From: Arcicella rosea
GTDB taxonomy: Bacteria; Bacteroidota; Bacteroidia; Cytophagales; Spirosomataceae
Assembly: GCF_014204325.1 (NCBI RefSeq)
Contig: NZ_JACHKT010000010.1
Location: 62,001-126,000, forward strand
Length of the DNA stretch: 64,000 nucleotides
Reading direction: 5' to 3'
Below the pieces are notes generated by a model that saw only the letters and a list, made by a program, of their open reading frames with translations, did not search any database and was not told the DNA's origin. This document shows, piece after piece, positions 7,673 to 18,500 of the stretch; the stretch's first letter is position 1; every line of letters starts with the position of its first letter. The translations under genes and the position numbers were made by a program.

Positions 7673-9121
7673 ATGGCAAAAGAAGAAATTGATATATTAG
7701 AGGAAGTTACCTCCTCGGAGTACAAATATGGTTTTCAAAGTCACTTCGAAACTGACGAAGTGCCAGCAGGTTTGAGTGAAGACGTAATCAGATTGATTTC
7801 AACAAAAAAGAATGAACCAGAATGGATGCTTGATTTAAGACTAAGTGCTTATCGTACTTGGTTGACGATGGAAGAACCAAAATGGTCTAACGTTCATTAC
7901 AAACCAGTTGATTATCAGTCAATCAAATATTATTCAGCTCCTAAGCAAGCTAAAGTACTGGAATCTTTAGATGATATTGACCCAGAACTACGTGCTACTT
8001 TTGAGAAATTAGGTATTTCATTGAACGAACAGAAACGTTTATCAAATGTTGCTGTCGATGCAGTTATTGACTCCGTTTCAGTTGCAACTACTTTTAAAGG
8101 CGATTTAGCGAAAAGAGGTATTATCTTCTGCTCAATGTCTGAAGCGATTCAAGATCATCCAGAATTAATCAAAAAATATTTAGGTTCAGTTGTACCAGTG
8201 AAAGATAATTTCTTTTCTGCGTTAAATGCCGCTGTATTTACTGATGGTTCTTTCTGTTATATTCCAAAAGGTGTTCGTTGCCCAATGGAACTTTCTACAT
8301 ATTTCCGTATTAATGCCGCAGGAACTGGACAGTTTGAACGTACGTTGATTGTTGCTGATGCAGGATCTTATGTGAGTTACTTAGAAGGTTGTACAGCACC
8401 TCAGCGTGATGAAAACCAATTACACGCAGCGGTAGTTGAAATTTTTGCTCACGAAAATGCTGAAGTAAAATACTCTACTGTACAAAACTGGTATCCGGGC
8501 GACAAAGAAGGAAAAGGAGGAATTTACAACTTCGTAACGAAACGTGGTATTTGCGACGGAGCTAATTCTAAAATTTCTTGGACACAAGTAGAAACTGGTT
8601 CAGCCATTACTTGGAAATATCCTTCTGTTATTTTAAAAGGAGATAATTCTATCGGTGAATTCTATTCTGTTGCAGTTACTAACAATATGCAACAAGCTGA
8701 TACTGGTACTAAGATGGTTCATATCGGTAAGAATACTAAATCAAGAATTGTTTCTAAAGGTATTTCAGCTGGTAAATCTCATAATTCATATCGTGGTTTA
8801 GTAGAAGTTATGAAACGTGCAGATAATGCTCGTAACTTCTCGCAATGTGATTCTTTATTAATGGGCGACCGTTGTGGAGCACATACTTTCCCATACATTG
8901 AAGTAAAAAATAAAACTGCTACTGTAGAACACGAAGCGACAACTTCAAAAATCGGTGAAGACCAATTATTCTACTGTAACCAACGTGGTATTTCTACTGA
9001 AGCAGCTGTAGCATTAATTGTAAACGGTTATGCTAAAGAAGTGTTAAATCAATTACCAATGGAGTTTGCTGTTGAAGCACAAAAATTGCTGGCAGTATCA
9101 TTAGAAGGTTCGGTTGGATAG
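7673..9121 (+). CDS. sufB: Fe-S cluster assembly scaffold SufB
   Basis: The 482-residue SufB subunit of the SufBC2D complex builds and transfers Fe-S clusters in the cytoplasm. The C-terminal SUFBD beta-helix carries YLEGCTAP (about 240) and the conserved cluster-related Cys392 in NFSQCDSLL. SufB is normally followed by sufC and sufD, but here the next gene is dacB after a terminator, so the partners must be elsewhere. A TATTTTTG -7-like box at 7642-7649 lies 24 nt before the start. Confidence 0.95.
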   Translation: MAKEEIDILEEVTSSEYKYGFQSHFETDEVPAGLSEDVIRLISTKKNEPEWMLDLRLSAYRTWLTMEEPKWSNVHYKPVDYQSIKYYSAPKQAKVLESLDDIDPELRATFEKLGISLNEQKRLSNVAVDAVIDSVSVATTFKGDLAKRGIIFCSMSEAIQDHPELIKKYLGSVVPVKDNFFSALNAAVFTDGSFCYIPKGVRCPMELSTYFRINAAGTGQFERTLIVADAGSYVSYLEGCTAPQRDENQLHAAVVEIFAHENAEVKYSTVQNWYPGDKEGKGGIYNFVTKRGICDGANSKISWTQVETGSAITWKYPSVILKGDNSIGEFYSVAVTNNMQQADTGTKMVHIGKNTKSRIVSKGISAGKSHNSYRGLVEVMKRADNARNFSQCDSLLMGDRCGAHTFPYIEVKNKTATVEHEATTSKIGEDQLFYCNQRGISTEAAVALIVNGYAKEVLNQLPMEFAVEAQKLLAVSLEGSVG

Positions 9122-9148
9122 ATTCAAAAATGGATTTTATCATTCAAG

Positions 9149-9180
9149 AAAAGGCTACTATGAAAATGGTAGCCTTTTTT
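9149..9180 (+). terminator. Terminator after sufB
   Basis: A 10-bp stem AAAAGGCTAC / GTAGCCTTTT with a 10-nt loop and a T-run lies 28 nt after the sufB stop. Confidence 0.8.
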
Positions 9181-9273
9181 ATATCCTCTACTTTCTTAAT
9201 AGTATTACTTGTTTTAGTGGCAAAACTCTAGTTGGTTACCCTAGAAAGGATTAGGTTATTTTTTGCTTTTAAT

Positions 9274-9281
9274 TATCTTTG
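9274..9281 (+). promoter_or_regulatory. Candidate -7 box for dacB
   Basis: TATCTTTG fits TANNTTTG, with TTAG (3 of 4 to TTTG) 19 nt upstream. A start of transcription near 9288 would lie downstream of the longest possible start codon (9263) and so supports the ATG at 9320. Confidence 0.4.
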
Positions 9282-9319
9282 TTAAGTATCAACATTCATC
9301 AATAATCCTTCTTATTTAT

Positions 9320-10801
9320 ATGAAACTATTTTTGTTAAGTATTTTCCATGTCCTTACTTTATCAAAAACACCCGATTCTCTTGACAATAAAGCAAAACAA
9401 ATACAGTTTCAAAAGTATGTTGAAGGCTTAGCCAATACTCCTTTTATGGCAAATGGAATGATAGGAGTAAGTATTAAATCAGTGACAACGAATAAAGTAT
9501 TGGTCAGCTATAATACACAAAAAAGCCTCGCTCCTGCTTCGACTTTAAAATTGATTTCTTCCGCTACGGCATTATCTACTTTAGGTGAAAATTATACTTA
9601 TGCTACTCAATTGAATTATAGTGGACAAATTGCGGATTCGGTATTGACTGGCGATATTATTATCAAAGGTTCAGGTGACCCTTCACTAGGTTCTTGGCGT
9701 ATCGAAAAACAAATGGATTATAAAACTTTATTTGATTCTTGGATACAAAAAGTAAAAGCTTTAGGAATAAAAGAAATTAAAGGAAGAGTATTTGCCGATG
9801 CTAGCCTTTTTGAAGAAAATGCTTTACCTGATACTTGGATTTGGACAGACATGGGCAATTATTATGGTGCTGGTGCTTATGGTTTAAACATTCATGAAAA
9901 TCTATATTACGCTGTTTTTAAACCTTCACATTATTTAGGGGAAGCAACTTTGGTAAAAACAATTCCAGACCTTCCCTATTATCAAAAAAACAATAAAGTA
10001 TTAACTGATAAACCTAGAACTGGCGACCAAGTAAATATTTACAGTACTCCTTATCAAGATATTTTGGTGATGCAAGGCTTTGTTCCTGCTGGTGATTCCT
10101 TTTCGGTAAAAGGTTCTATTCCTGATCCTGCTTTATTTGCGGCTTATTACTTACAAAAGAAGTTAGTGGAAAATGGCATCAAAGTACAAGATAGTCCGCT
10201 TTCGTCTTTGGAAGTAAGTAAAAAGAAAATGGTTTATCAAACACCTTTACAAACCATGAATATTGCCGTATATACCTCGCCATCACTTGGAGAACTTGCA
10301 AAAGCTTGTAATTACCAGAGTATCAATCTCTATGCAGAAGCTTTTCTGAAAACATTTTCGGTAATTTCATCTTTTGGAAATTCTACTAAAGATGCTGTAA
10401 AAGGCTTAAAACAAATTTGGCAAAGTAAAGGGGTTAATCTAACGGGTTTTAACATCAAAGATGGTAGCGGACTTTCACCTTCCAATAGCATTACGGCAGA
10501 TAATATGACAGATATTTTAAAAGTGATGTACTCAGAAAAGTCATTTAAAGCCTTTTATGAATCAATACCAGTAGTTGGTGAATCGGGTACAGTGGCACAT
10601 TTAGGAAAGAAATCGAAAGCGGTTGGGAATGTCAGAGCAAAAAGTGGTTCAATAGAAGGCGTTAGAGCTTATGCTGGATACTTTACTGCACAAAATGGAG
10701 AATTGATGTGTTTCTCATTCATGCTTAATAAATACAATTCAGATTTTGGTTCTGCGACAAAAGAACTTGAAAAATTGATGACGATGATGGTGGAGTTGTG
10801 A
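9320..10801 (+). CDS. dacB: D-alanyl-D-alanine carboxypeptidase/endopeptidase, PBP4 type (peptidase S13)
   Basis: This periplasmic penicillin-binding protein trims peptidoglycan stem peptides and cleaves crosslinks. From the ATG at 9320 it has 493 residues. The three active-site motifs are present: SxxK as S74-T-L-K77, SxN as SIN in NYQSINLYAE (about 335), and KSG in the K-T/S-G position (RAKSGS, about 441). An upstream in-frame start at 9263 would add 19 residues before the hydrophobic leader MKLFLLSIF and lies above the predicted transcription start, so I rejected it. The gene is convergent with lepA. Confidence 0.92.
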   Translation: MKLFLLSIFHVLTLSKTPDSLDNKAKQIQFQKYVEGLANTPFMANGMIGVSIKSVTTNKVLVSYNTQKSLAPASTLKLISSATALSTLGENYTYATQLNYSGQIADSVLTGDIIIKGSGDPSLGSWRIEKQMDYKTLFDSWIQKVKALGIKEIKGRVFADASLFEENALPDTWIWTDMGNYYGAGAYGLNIHENLYYAVFKPSHYLGEATLVKTIPDLPYYQKNNKVLTDKPRTGDQVNIYSTPYQDILVMQGFVPAGDSFSVKGSIPDPALFAAYYLQKKLVENGIKVQDSPLSSLEVSKKKMVYQTPLQTMNIAVYTSPSLGELAKACNYQSINLYAEAFLKTFSVISSFGNSTKDAVKGLKQIWQSKGVNLTGFNIKDGSGLSPSNSITADNMTDILKVMYSEKSFKAFYESIPVVGESGTVAHLGKKSKAVGNVRAKSGSIEGVRAYAGYFTAQNGELMCFSFMLNKYNSDFGSATKELEKLMTMMVEL

Positions 10802-10862
10802 ATATTCAATTGTGAGTTAGTGAATTGTGATTGAGTGAATTTTGCATTACTGATATTAAAAG

Positions 10863-10925
10863 AAAAATCCGTTATCAATTAATTGCTTGTCCAAACAGAT
10901 AACAATTAATTGATAACGGATTTTT
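10863..10925. terminator. Bidirectional terminator between dacB and lepA
   Basis: A perfect 23-bp inverted repeat begins AAAAATCCGTTATC on the left arm, with a 17-nt loop. It has A-rich and T-rich flanks and lies between two convergent genes, so it can serve both. Confidence 0.85.
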
Positions 10926-10936
10926 TAATAAAATGC

Positions 10937-12724
10937 TTAGTCTAACTTCAAAACAGCCATAAATGCTTCTTGAGGAATTTCTACGTTTCCTACTTGACGC
11001 ATTCTTTTCTTACCTTTTTTCTGTTTCTCTAATAATTTTCTTTTACGAGAAATATCACCACCATAACATTTTGCGGTTACGTCTTTTCTTAAAGCTTTCA
11101 CCGTTTCACGAGCAATGATTTTTTGTCCGATTGCCGCTTGAATCGCAATGTCAAATTGCTGTCTTGGTAATAGTTCACGTAATTTTTCACAAAGACGTTT
11201 TCCCCATTCATAGGCTTTATCACGGTGAACGATTGCCGAAAGTGCATCTACTTTTTCACCATTCAACATTACGTCCAATTTCACCATTTCTCCTTCTTGA
11301 TAGCCTTTGTATTCATAATCCAAAGAAGCATAACCACGAGAAATCGTTTTTAATTTATCGAAGAAATCGAATACTACTTCTGAAAGTGGTAAATCGAATT
11401 GTAATTCAACTCTATCAGAAGTTAAATAAATTTGGTTTGAAAGTACGCCACGTTTATCCAAACACAATTTCATAATACCACCAACATAATCAGATTTCGT
11501 AATGATTTGTGCTTTGATGATTGGTTCTTCAACATGGTCAATCAAGTTAGGTTCTGGCAATTCAGAAGGAGCAGAAACCCAAAGTTCTTCGCCATTCGTT
11601 AATTTAACATTGAATTTCACAGAAGGAACTGTTGTAATTACCGTCATGTTAAATTCACGTTCTAAACGTTCTTGAACGATTTCCATGTGTAGCATTCCTA
11701 AGAAACCGCAGCGAAAACCAAAGCCTAATGCCATTGAAGTTTCTGGTTCCCAAACAAGGGAAGCATCATTCAACTGCAATTTGCCCATGGCATCACGCAA
11801 ATCTTCAAATTCAGTCGTTTCTACTGGATAAATTCCTGCAAAAACCATTGGTTTTACTTCTTCAAAACCATGAATAGAATCTTTACAAGGACGGTCACGA
11901 TGCGTAATCGTATCCCCTACTTTTACTTCTTTTGCTTCTTTGATACCCGAAATCAAATAACCTACGTCACCAGCTTTGATGGATAATCTTGGTTCTTTTT
12001 CTAAACGTAAAGTACCGATTTCATCTGCAAAATATTCTTTACCTGTAGCGATGAATTTTACTTTATCTCCTTTTTTGATTTCACCATTGAATACTCTAAA
12101 CATAACTTCGATACCACGGTATGAATTAAATTCAGAGTCAAAAATTAAAGCTTGTAATTCAGCAGCGGGGTCGCCTTTCGGAGCAGGGATTCTTTCAACA
12201 ACGGCAATCAAAATATCTTCAATACCAATGCCTTCTTTACCAGAAGCATGAATGATAGAATCACGCTCACAACCTAATAAGTCAACAATTTGGTCTTTTA
12301 CTTCTTCTGGCATCGCTCCCGGAAGGTCGATTTTATTCAAAACAGGAATGATTTCTAAGTCATGTCCTAAAGCTAAGAAAAGGTTAGAAATTGTTTGTGC
12401 TTCAATTCCTTGAGCTGCATCTACAATTAACAAAGCACCCTCACAAGCAGCAATTGAGCGTGAAACCTCATAAGAAAAGTCCACGTGACCGGGCGTATCA
12501 ATCAAATTAAATACATATTCTTCTCCTTTATAAGGAAAATTCATTTGTATTGCATGTGATTTGATAGTAATACCACGCTCTCTTTCCAAGTCCATGTCGT
12601 CCAATAACTGAGCTTGCATATCCCGTTTCTGTACGGTATTTGTAAATTCAATCAATCGGTCAGCGAGCGTACTCTTTCCGTGGTCAATGTGGGCAATAAT
12701 ACAAAAGTTACGTATGTTTTTCAC
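10937..12724 (-). CDS. lepA: Elongation factor 4 (ribosome back-translocating GTPase)
   Basis: A translational GTPase of 595 residues that binds the ribosome and promotes back-translocation or late assembly. The GTP-binding motifs are clear: G1 AHIDHGKST (11-19), RGITIKS (about 50), G3 DTPGHVDF (about 77) and G4 NKIDLPGA (about 131). The LepA-specific C-terminal domain follows, ending [15 protein letters not shown]. Length is standard (E. coli 599). It is a single gene, divergent from the Crp/Fnr regulator. Confidence 0.97.
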   Translation of the reverse strand: MKNIRNFCIIAHIDHGKSTLADRLIEFTNTVQKRDMQAQLLDDMDLERERGITIKSHAIQMNFPYKGEEYVFNLIDTPGHVDFSYEVSRSIAACEGALLIVDAAQGIEAQTISNLFLALGHDLEIIPVLNKIDLPGAMPEEVKDQIVDLLGCERDSIIHASGKEGIGIEDILIAVVERIPAPKGDPAAELQALIFDSEFNSYRGIEVMFRVFNGEIKKGDKVKFIATGKEYFADEIGTLRLEKEPRLSIKAGDVGYLISGIKEAKEVKVGDTITHRDRPCKDSIHGFEEVKPMVFAGIYPVETTEFEDLRDAMGKLQLNDASLVWEPETSMALGFGFRCGFLGMLHMEIVQERLEREFNMTVITTVPSVKFNVKLTNGEELWVSAPSELPEPNLIDHVEEPIIKAQIITKSDYVGGIMKLCLDKRGVLSNQIYLTSDRVELQFDLPLSEVVFDFFDKLKTISRGYASLDYEYKGYQEGEMVKLDVMLNGEKVDALSAIVHRDKAYEWGKRLCEKLRELLPRQQFDIAIQAAIGQKIIARETVKALRKDVTAKCYGGDISRKRKLLEKQKKGKKRMRQVGNVEIPQEAFMAVLKLD

Positions 12725-12806
12725 GTTATTTATTTTACGGTATTGATTTATTTCAAGTTGCTGTATAACTTACCAGTTCTAATACAGGATTTACTTATAC
12801 TTCTTG

Positions 12807-12814
12807 CAAAATTA
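12807..12814 (-). promoter_or_regulatory. Candidate -7 box for lepA
   Basis: The minus strand reads TAATTTTG within CGTAATTTTGC, 83 nt upstream of lepA. It is nearly the same string as the candidate boxes before hisG and the DUF5683 gene. No clear -33 element is seen. Confidence 0.35.
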
Positions 12815-12928
12815 CGTCCTTAACTTTGAAAAAGATAATAAGTAATTAGAAAAGAGATAAGAATAAAGGTCGATATGGCTATATTTTATCTAAACTAAAC
12901 AAAAATTCATTTAAACTTCATTACCGCC

Positions 12929-13513
12929 ATGAAATTAACCCCTGAAGTTTACCCCATCGTTGAGTACCTGAGCAAATTCGTGGTACTGTCTGAAAGGGAG
13001 GTAAAATCATTCGTTAGTAAGTTACAATACAAAACCTGCAAGAAAGGAGATATTCTGCTAAAAGAAGGTGATGTTTGTAATGAAATTTATTTTATTCTGC
13101 AAGGAACGCTGAGAGCTTATACCAAAGTAGATGGTGAACAAAATAGAACCTTCAATTTCGCTTTTGATGGAACTGTCTTCACTGAACAAGTAAGTTTTGC
13201 GTCTCAACAACCTTCAACGGATTATTTAGATGCCCTCGAAGATTGTAAGTTATTGTACATCACGCATGAGCGTTTACAATGGCTTTTCGACAAATTCCAC
13301 GGTTGGGAACGAGCGGGGAGACTCATTAATCAATTTTATTTTTGCGATGAAAGAAATAGAGTACGTTCTTTTATGCTCGATGACGCCACATTGCGCTACA
13401 AGAAATTACTGATTGAATTCCCAGCAGTAGAGAAGAAAATCCCTCAGCATATTATTGCTTCTTATCTCAACATCACACCACAATCGTTGAGTAGATTGAA
13501 GAAAGGACTTTAG
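12929..13513 (+). CDS. Crp/Fnr-family transcriptional regulator
   Basis: This 194-residue protein has a cyclic-nucleotide-binding-type beta-roll (about residues 25-120, with KKGDILLKEGDVCNEIYFIL). A C-terminal helix-turn-helix follows, ending IIASYLNITPQSLSRLKKG. This short form is common in Bacteroidota. No cysteine cluster for an Fe-S sensor is visible, and the ligand is unknown. A 15-bp tandem repeat array begins at the base after its stop codon. Confidence 0.88.
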   Translation: MKLTPEVYPIVEYLSKFVVLSEREVKSFVSKLQYKTCKKGDILLKEGDVCNEIYFILQGTLRAYTKVDGEQNRTFNFAFDGTVFTEQVSFASQQPSTDYLDALEDCKLLYITHERLQWLFDKFHGWERAGRLINQFYFCDERNRVRSFMLDDATLRYKKLLIEFPAVEKKIPQHIIASYLNITPQSLSRLKKGL

Positions 13514-13888
13514 AAGTTTATGAGTTGAAAGTATATGAGTTAAAGGTTTATGAGTTGACGATTTATGAGTTGAAAGTCTATGAGTTGAAAGTATATGAGT
13601 TAAAGGTTTATGAGTTAAAGGTTTATGAGTTGAAAGTTTTTGAGTTAAAAGTTTTTGAGTCGAAAGTATATTAGTTTAAAGTATATGAGTTAAAGGTTTA
13701 TGAGTTAAAGGTTTATGAGTTAAAGGTATATGAGTTGAAAGTATATGAGTTAAAGGTTTATGAGATTAAGAAGTAAGCTCAAATCTACTACAAACTTGGA
13801 ACTTTTAACTAATAAACCATCAACTCATAGACTTTAAACTCATAAACTAATAGATTTTAGACTCATAAACTTTAAACTCATAAACTCA
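13514..13888. repeat. 15-bp tandem repeat array with an inverted second arm
   Basis: About 17 contiguous copies of a 15-bp unit (consensus AARGTTTATGAGTTR) fill 13514-13768, starting directly after the Crp/Fnr stop. From about 13815 to the stop of the DUF819 gene the complementary words appear (AACTCATAGACTTTAAACTC and variants). The two arms can pair into a long imperfect hairpin between convergent genes. The period is a multiple of three, but no start codon or gene-like composition suggests a protein. There are no spacers, so it is not a CRISPR array. This fills the whole 372-nt intergenic gap. Confidence 0.85.
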
Positions 13889-15121
13889 CAAAGAAACCAC
13901 CCATTGCATCATCAAACCCGTCAAGTAACCACAATAAGTACCAAGAGCATAGCCCAGAATAGCCAATAAAACACCCACAGAAGCCAATGAAGGATGAAAT
14001 GCTGCCGCAACTACCGAGGCAGAGGCTGCTCCGCCTACATTTGCCTGCGAGCCTACCGCTGTAAAAAAGTAGGGAGCTTTGGTTAAATAGGCAGCTATTA
14101 AAGTAAAGCTGGCATGAAACATCATCCAGATAATTCCTACTAAAAAAAGCTGTGGTTTTTCTAAAGCTGCAAAAATGTCCATTTTCATGCCGATGGTGGC
14201 AATGAGGATAAACAAGAATATGGTGCCAAATTTTGATGCTCCTACATCTTCAATTTGTTTTGCTTTGGTTTGAGAGAGGAGTAATCCAAAAATAGTTACT
14301 AAGGAAATCACCCAAAAAGAAGAGGAAGTAAGACTAAACTTTTTGAGATTTGGATAATTGTTTTCAATAAAAGGAACAATCATATCTGAACAAGCGTGAG
14401 CGATAGCTGTTGCTCCAAAACCAATAAATAGAATTTTTAAAATGTCTTCTACATTTGGATTTCGGGCATTTTCTTTAGCTCTTTTTTCAATTTTCTGGCG
14501 TACTTCATCTACTGTACTCGTGTCTGCTCGAAAGAATTTATCAATTTTTGTAGCGTGACCAACGCCATACAATAATAAAGCTAACCAAAGTTCTGCCGTC
14601 AGTACATCAACGGCAATGGCTTGAGAGAAAATCTCTGCTGAAGGATTAAAAACTTCTCTTAAAGCCGTCTGATTGGCACTTCCTCCAATCCAACTGCCTG
14701 CGATGGTTGCCAAACCTCGCCAAGTTTCTCCCGAAACTGTTTCTGGACTAATCATCTTTACAATCCAAAGTGAAGCTGGCCCGCCAACCATTATGCCCAA
14801 AGCTCCTGCTAAAAAAACAATAATGGCTTTACCGCCCAATTGCTTCAATGCTTGAAAATCAATATTAATGGTAAAGTACAAAAGACAAGCTGGCAATAAG
14901 TATTTAGAGGCAACATCGTATAATTTAGAGTTTTCACCATCCACAATATGAAAAGCATTCAATAAACCAGGAACGAAATAACAAACTAAAATACTGGGAA
15001 AGAAAGTATAGAAACGTTTCCAAAAACGATTCTCTAATGAAGAAGTATAAAAGGTAAAATAAATAATACCAAGCAGTATTCCAAAGATAACAGCGTCGTT
15101 TGTAATAAATGTTTGTTGCAT
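13886..15121 (-). CDS. DUF819-family membrane protein
   Basis: This 411-residue integral membrane protein has about ten or more hydrophobic segments. It carries the family signature region GLATIAGSWIGGSANQTAL (about residues 138-156) and a Gly/Ala-rich segment near SQANVGGAASASVVAAAF (about 355). DUF819 (YjcL-like) proteins resemble secondary transporters, but the substrate is unknown. The reading frame ends inside the inverted arm of the 15-bp repeat array. A second repeat region lies upstream of its start. Confidence 0.85.
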   Translation of the reverse strand: MQQTFITNDAVIFGILLGIIYFTFYTSSLENRFWKRFYTFFPSILVCYFVPGLLNAFHIVDGENSKLYDVASKYLLPACLLYFTINIDFQALKQLGGKAIIVFLAGALGIMVGGPASLWIVKMISPETVSGETWRGLATIAGSWIGGSANQTALREVFNPSAEIFSQAIAVDVLTAELWLALLLYGVGHATKIDKFFRADTSTVDEVRQKIEKRAKENARNPNVEDILKILFIGFGATAIAHACSDMIVPFIENNYPNLKKFSLTSSSFWVISLVTIFGLLLSQTKAKQIEDVGASKFGTIFLFILIATIGMKMDIFAALEKPQLFLVGIIWMMFHASFTLIAAYLTKAPYFFTAVGSQANVGGAASASVVAAAFHPSLASVGVLLAILGYALGTYCGYLTGLMMQWVVSL

Positions 15122-15176
15122 GATGAGGGATTATGATAAACAAATTTACAGGCTTTTTGTAATTTGCAATAAGATT

Positions 15177-15515
15177 TAGAAGAAAGAGACAAGAAGCAAG
15201 AGAAAAGACGCAAGAGTTGAGATATAAGATGCAAGATAAAAGACGCAAAAAGTGAGACATTAGACATAAGAGAAAATAATACGTAAAAAGTAAACATTTT
15301 AATAATGGTAAAATAAGGGATAGTGTCTTGCCGTGGTTTGTGTCTCACAAACCACCAGCCGAAATGTTCAGTGGACACACTGAACCTGACATTTGACATG
15401 ATTTTGATAAAAGTGACAAGCACTAAACAAAAGATAGAGTGTCTGTCATTTCTTTTGAAATGCTATTCTAAACCTTTTTCTCTTTTGTCTTTTGTCTTGC
15501 TTCTTTCATCTAAAT
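15177..15515. repeat. Word-repeat arms flanking two perfect hairpins
   Basis: The gap of 434 nt between the DUF819 gene and the helicase gene holds a layered structure. The left part (15177-15275) is made of short words like GACAAGAAGCAAGA, AAAAGACGCAAGA and AAGATGCAAGA. The right part (about 15477-15512) contains the complementary words TCTTTTGTC and TTGCTTCTTTC. Between them are two adjacent palindromes: GTGGTTTGTG-TCT-CACAAACCAC (15333-15355, 10-bp stem) and GTTCAGTG-GACA-CACTGAAC (15366-15385, 8-bp stem). I see no gene here. It may be a dispersed intergenic element; its function is unknown. Confidence 0.7.
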
Positions 15516-15555
15516 AAATCCGAAATCCGACATCTGAAACCCGAAATCAAAAAAA

Positions 15556-18500
15556 ATGCAAAGCCCGAAATTTAAAATATATTCTTCTTCTGCTGGTTCT
15601 GGAAAAACCTATACTTTGGCAAAGGAGTACATCAAATTAGCCCTTAAAACTACTTCGCCTTATTATTTCAACCATATTTTGGCAGTGACTTTTACCAATA
15701 AAGCCGCTGGTGAAATGAAAGAAAGAATCTTGAAATACTTGCATCAATTTGCTTCTGATGATTTACAAGACCGCAAAGATTCTGAATTACTTTTAAAGCA
15801 AATTTTGGAGGAATTGCAAGAAGAAGGCATTGAAATAGATGAGGAAGAATTGCGTGCAAGAGCGTCTAAGACTTTTAAACATATCATTCACGAGTATGCC
15901 AATTTCTCTGTTTCTACGATAGATTCATTTGTTCAGAAAATTGTGTCGGCTTTTACGGAAGACTTAGACTTTCCTTTCAATTTTGAAGTAAATCTTGATG
16001 CGGAAGTACTCTTGGATGCGGCTGTTGAGCAATTATTGCAAAAAGTAAATACAGAACACTTCGAGCAAATTACTTTAGCGATTAAAAGCTTTGCGATGGA
16101 AAAAGCGGATGAAGGAAAATCATGGAATGGTTTGGCTGGAGAATTGGCTGGTTTTGGAAAAAACCTTTTGTATGACCAACATCAAAAGGCTATCGACAAT
16201 ATTGCAAATTTAGAAGCAGAGGATTTCCTGCAAATAGAAAAACAAACGAAGGCTTATTGCGAATATGTAGAAACTAAAATCAAAACTATCTCACAAATAG
16301 CTTTAGAAAGTATAGATTCGGCTGGCGTAACGATTGGCGATTTCTTCCAAAGTCGTTCGGGTGTGGGAGTTTATTTCCATAAATTACAAAATGATGTCTT
16401 TGCCTCGCCAAATTCTTATGTGATGAAAGCCGTTGAGGAAAATCAATGGTATTCTAAAACACAAAAAGGAGGAATTAAGGCGGCGATTGATAGTATTGCG
16501 GATGAGTTAAGTATTTATTTAACTAATATTTTTTCTATTCAGGAGACAGAAAAATCAAAATATATACTCTTCAAAGAGATTCTTAAACAGACAAAAAAAT
16601 TAGCTTTGTTGAGTCAATTGAAAAAGGAAATTGCCGCCATTCAAAATGAAACGGGACAAATTCATATTTCAGAATTTAACCGCAAAATTTTTGAAATTGT
16701 GATGAAAGAACCCATTCCTTTTGTCTATGAGCGTTTGGGCGAAAAATATAATCATATTCTGATTGATGAATTTCAAGATACTTCTACGCTACAATGGCAT
16801 AATTTCTTGCCTTTGGTAGAAAACGCTTTAGCAAACGGACATTTCAATTTAGCCGTGGGCGATGCCAAGCAATCTATTTATCGTTTCAGAGGTGGCGAAA
16901 TGGAATTGATTGTGCATTTACACAAAAACAATTTAGAAAGATTGGTGGAAGGAAACGAAGAAAATGATTTCTTGACAGAAAGATATGCCAGCATTCGTCC
17001 ATACTTAAAGCCCGAAAACCTAAGTACCAATTACAGAAGTACTAAAGAGGTTATCACTTTTAATAACGATTTGTTTGGTTTTATTAAAGCTTCTGGCGAA
17101 AACGAGAGTATTGCCCCAAGCCTTTCTTTTGTTTATGATGAATTCTTTGCTCAACAAGTACCGCCAAAACCCAAAGAAGGCGGTCATGTAGAAATTGATT
17201 TTTTACAAGGAGAAGTAGAAGATGAAATCATGTTCGAGCGTATCATGGCAATTATTGATGAAGTACGTGATGCAGGTTACAATTACTCAGACATTGCTAT
17301 TTTATGTAGAAAAAATAAGCATGGACGCATCGTAGCGAATGCTTTGAAAGAAAATAATATCGACGTTGTTTCTTCGGATTCTCTAAATTTAAGTGCTTCT
17401 GATGCCGTCAATTTGGTGATTTCTTTGATGAAAGTCGTGCAAAATCCAGAAAATACTTTGTCTAAGTACGAAGCCATTTATTTATTCTACCGAGTAGTTT
17501 TACATAGAATCCCCGATACACAAGATAATCACTTTATCAAAGAAGCCATCGAGTCTGGCGATATTGCTTTGTTTTATGAATTGATAGAAGACGAAGGCTA
17601 CGCTTTAGCTTCTTTTGATTTACAGCAAATGGCTTTGTATGAAATTGCCGAAAAGATTATCAATACTTTCTTTCTTTTTGAACATCATAAAGAATTAGAT
17701 TTCCTCTTTCGCTTTTTGGATGTTATCCTTGAGTTTCAGACCAAGAAAAGTACGCACCTTACCGATTTCTTGCAATTTTGGGAAACTAAAAAAGAAACAC
17801 TTTCTATTTCTACGCCCGAAGGACAAGAAGCCGTAAATGTAATGAGTATTCACAAGTCTAAAGGTTTAGAGTTCCCTGTGGTAATTATTCCTTATTGTCA
17901 CTGGACGACAGATACAGGACTAAGAACAGAAATTTGGGCAAATTTACCGATAGAAGACGAGCTAAGGATTGTCAGTCAATCTTCGGAAAAAGCAGATAAA
18001 ATTTTACAAAATGCTCCTTTAAAAGTAGCAAAAGCTTTAGAACAAACAGCCGTAGTAAAGCAATATAAAGAAGAAAAAGAAAAGACTTTTTTAGAAAGTT
18101 TGAATATGCTTTATGTGGGACTTACTCGCCCAACAGATAGATTGTATTTAATTGTAAAGAAAAATATCAAAGATTTTAACAAAACCGTTGGTAATCAATT
18201 GTATCAATTTATCAATTGTCCGCCGATTGCAGAAGACGAAAACCATTTTGAAATCATTTATCAAGGAGAAGCCAAAAAGCAAAAAGATAAAAAAGAAAAA
18301 GTAAAGGATTTGATAGAAATCAGTGCTATCACCAGTTTTGAAAGAAGCAATAAAGTAAAACTCAGACAAAGTGCTGAACGCCTTTTTGACTTAAAAACTT
18401 TTGAAAAAAGTAAAGATTATGGTAATAAAGTCCATGCAGCTTTTGCGAAAATCAAGACATATCATGATACTGATTATGCTTTACAAGAGATTTTACGAGA

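Noticed and set aside
9263-9319. Longer N-terminus for dacB
   Set aside because: It lies upstream of the predicted transcription start and puts residues before the hydrophobic leader.
13514-13888. CRISPR array
   Set aside because: The units are contiguous with no unique spacers, only 15 bp long, and no cas gene is nearby. The same applies to the 41-bp and 42-bp arrays.
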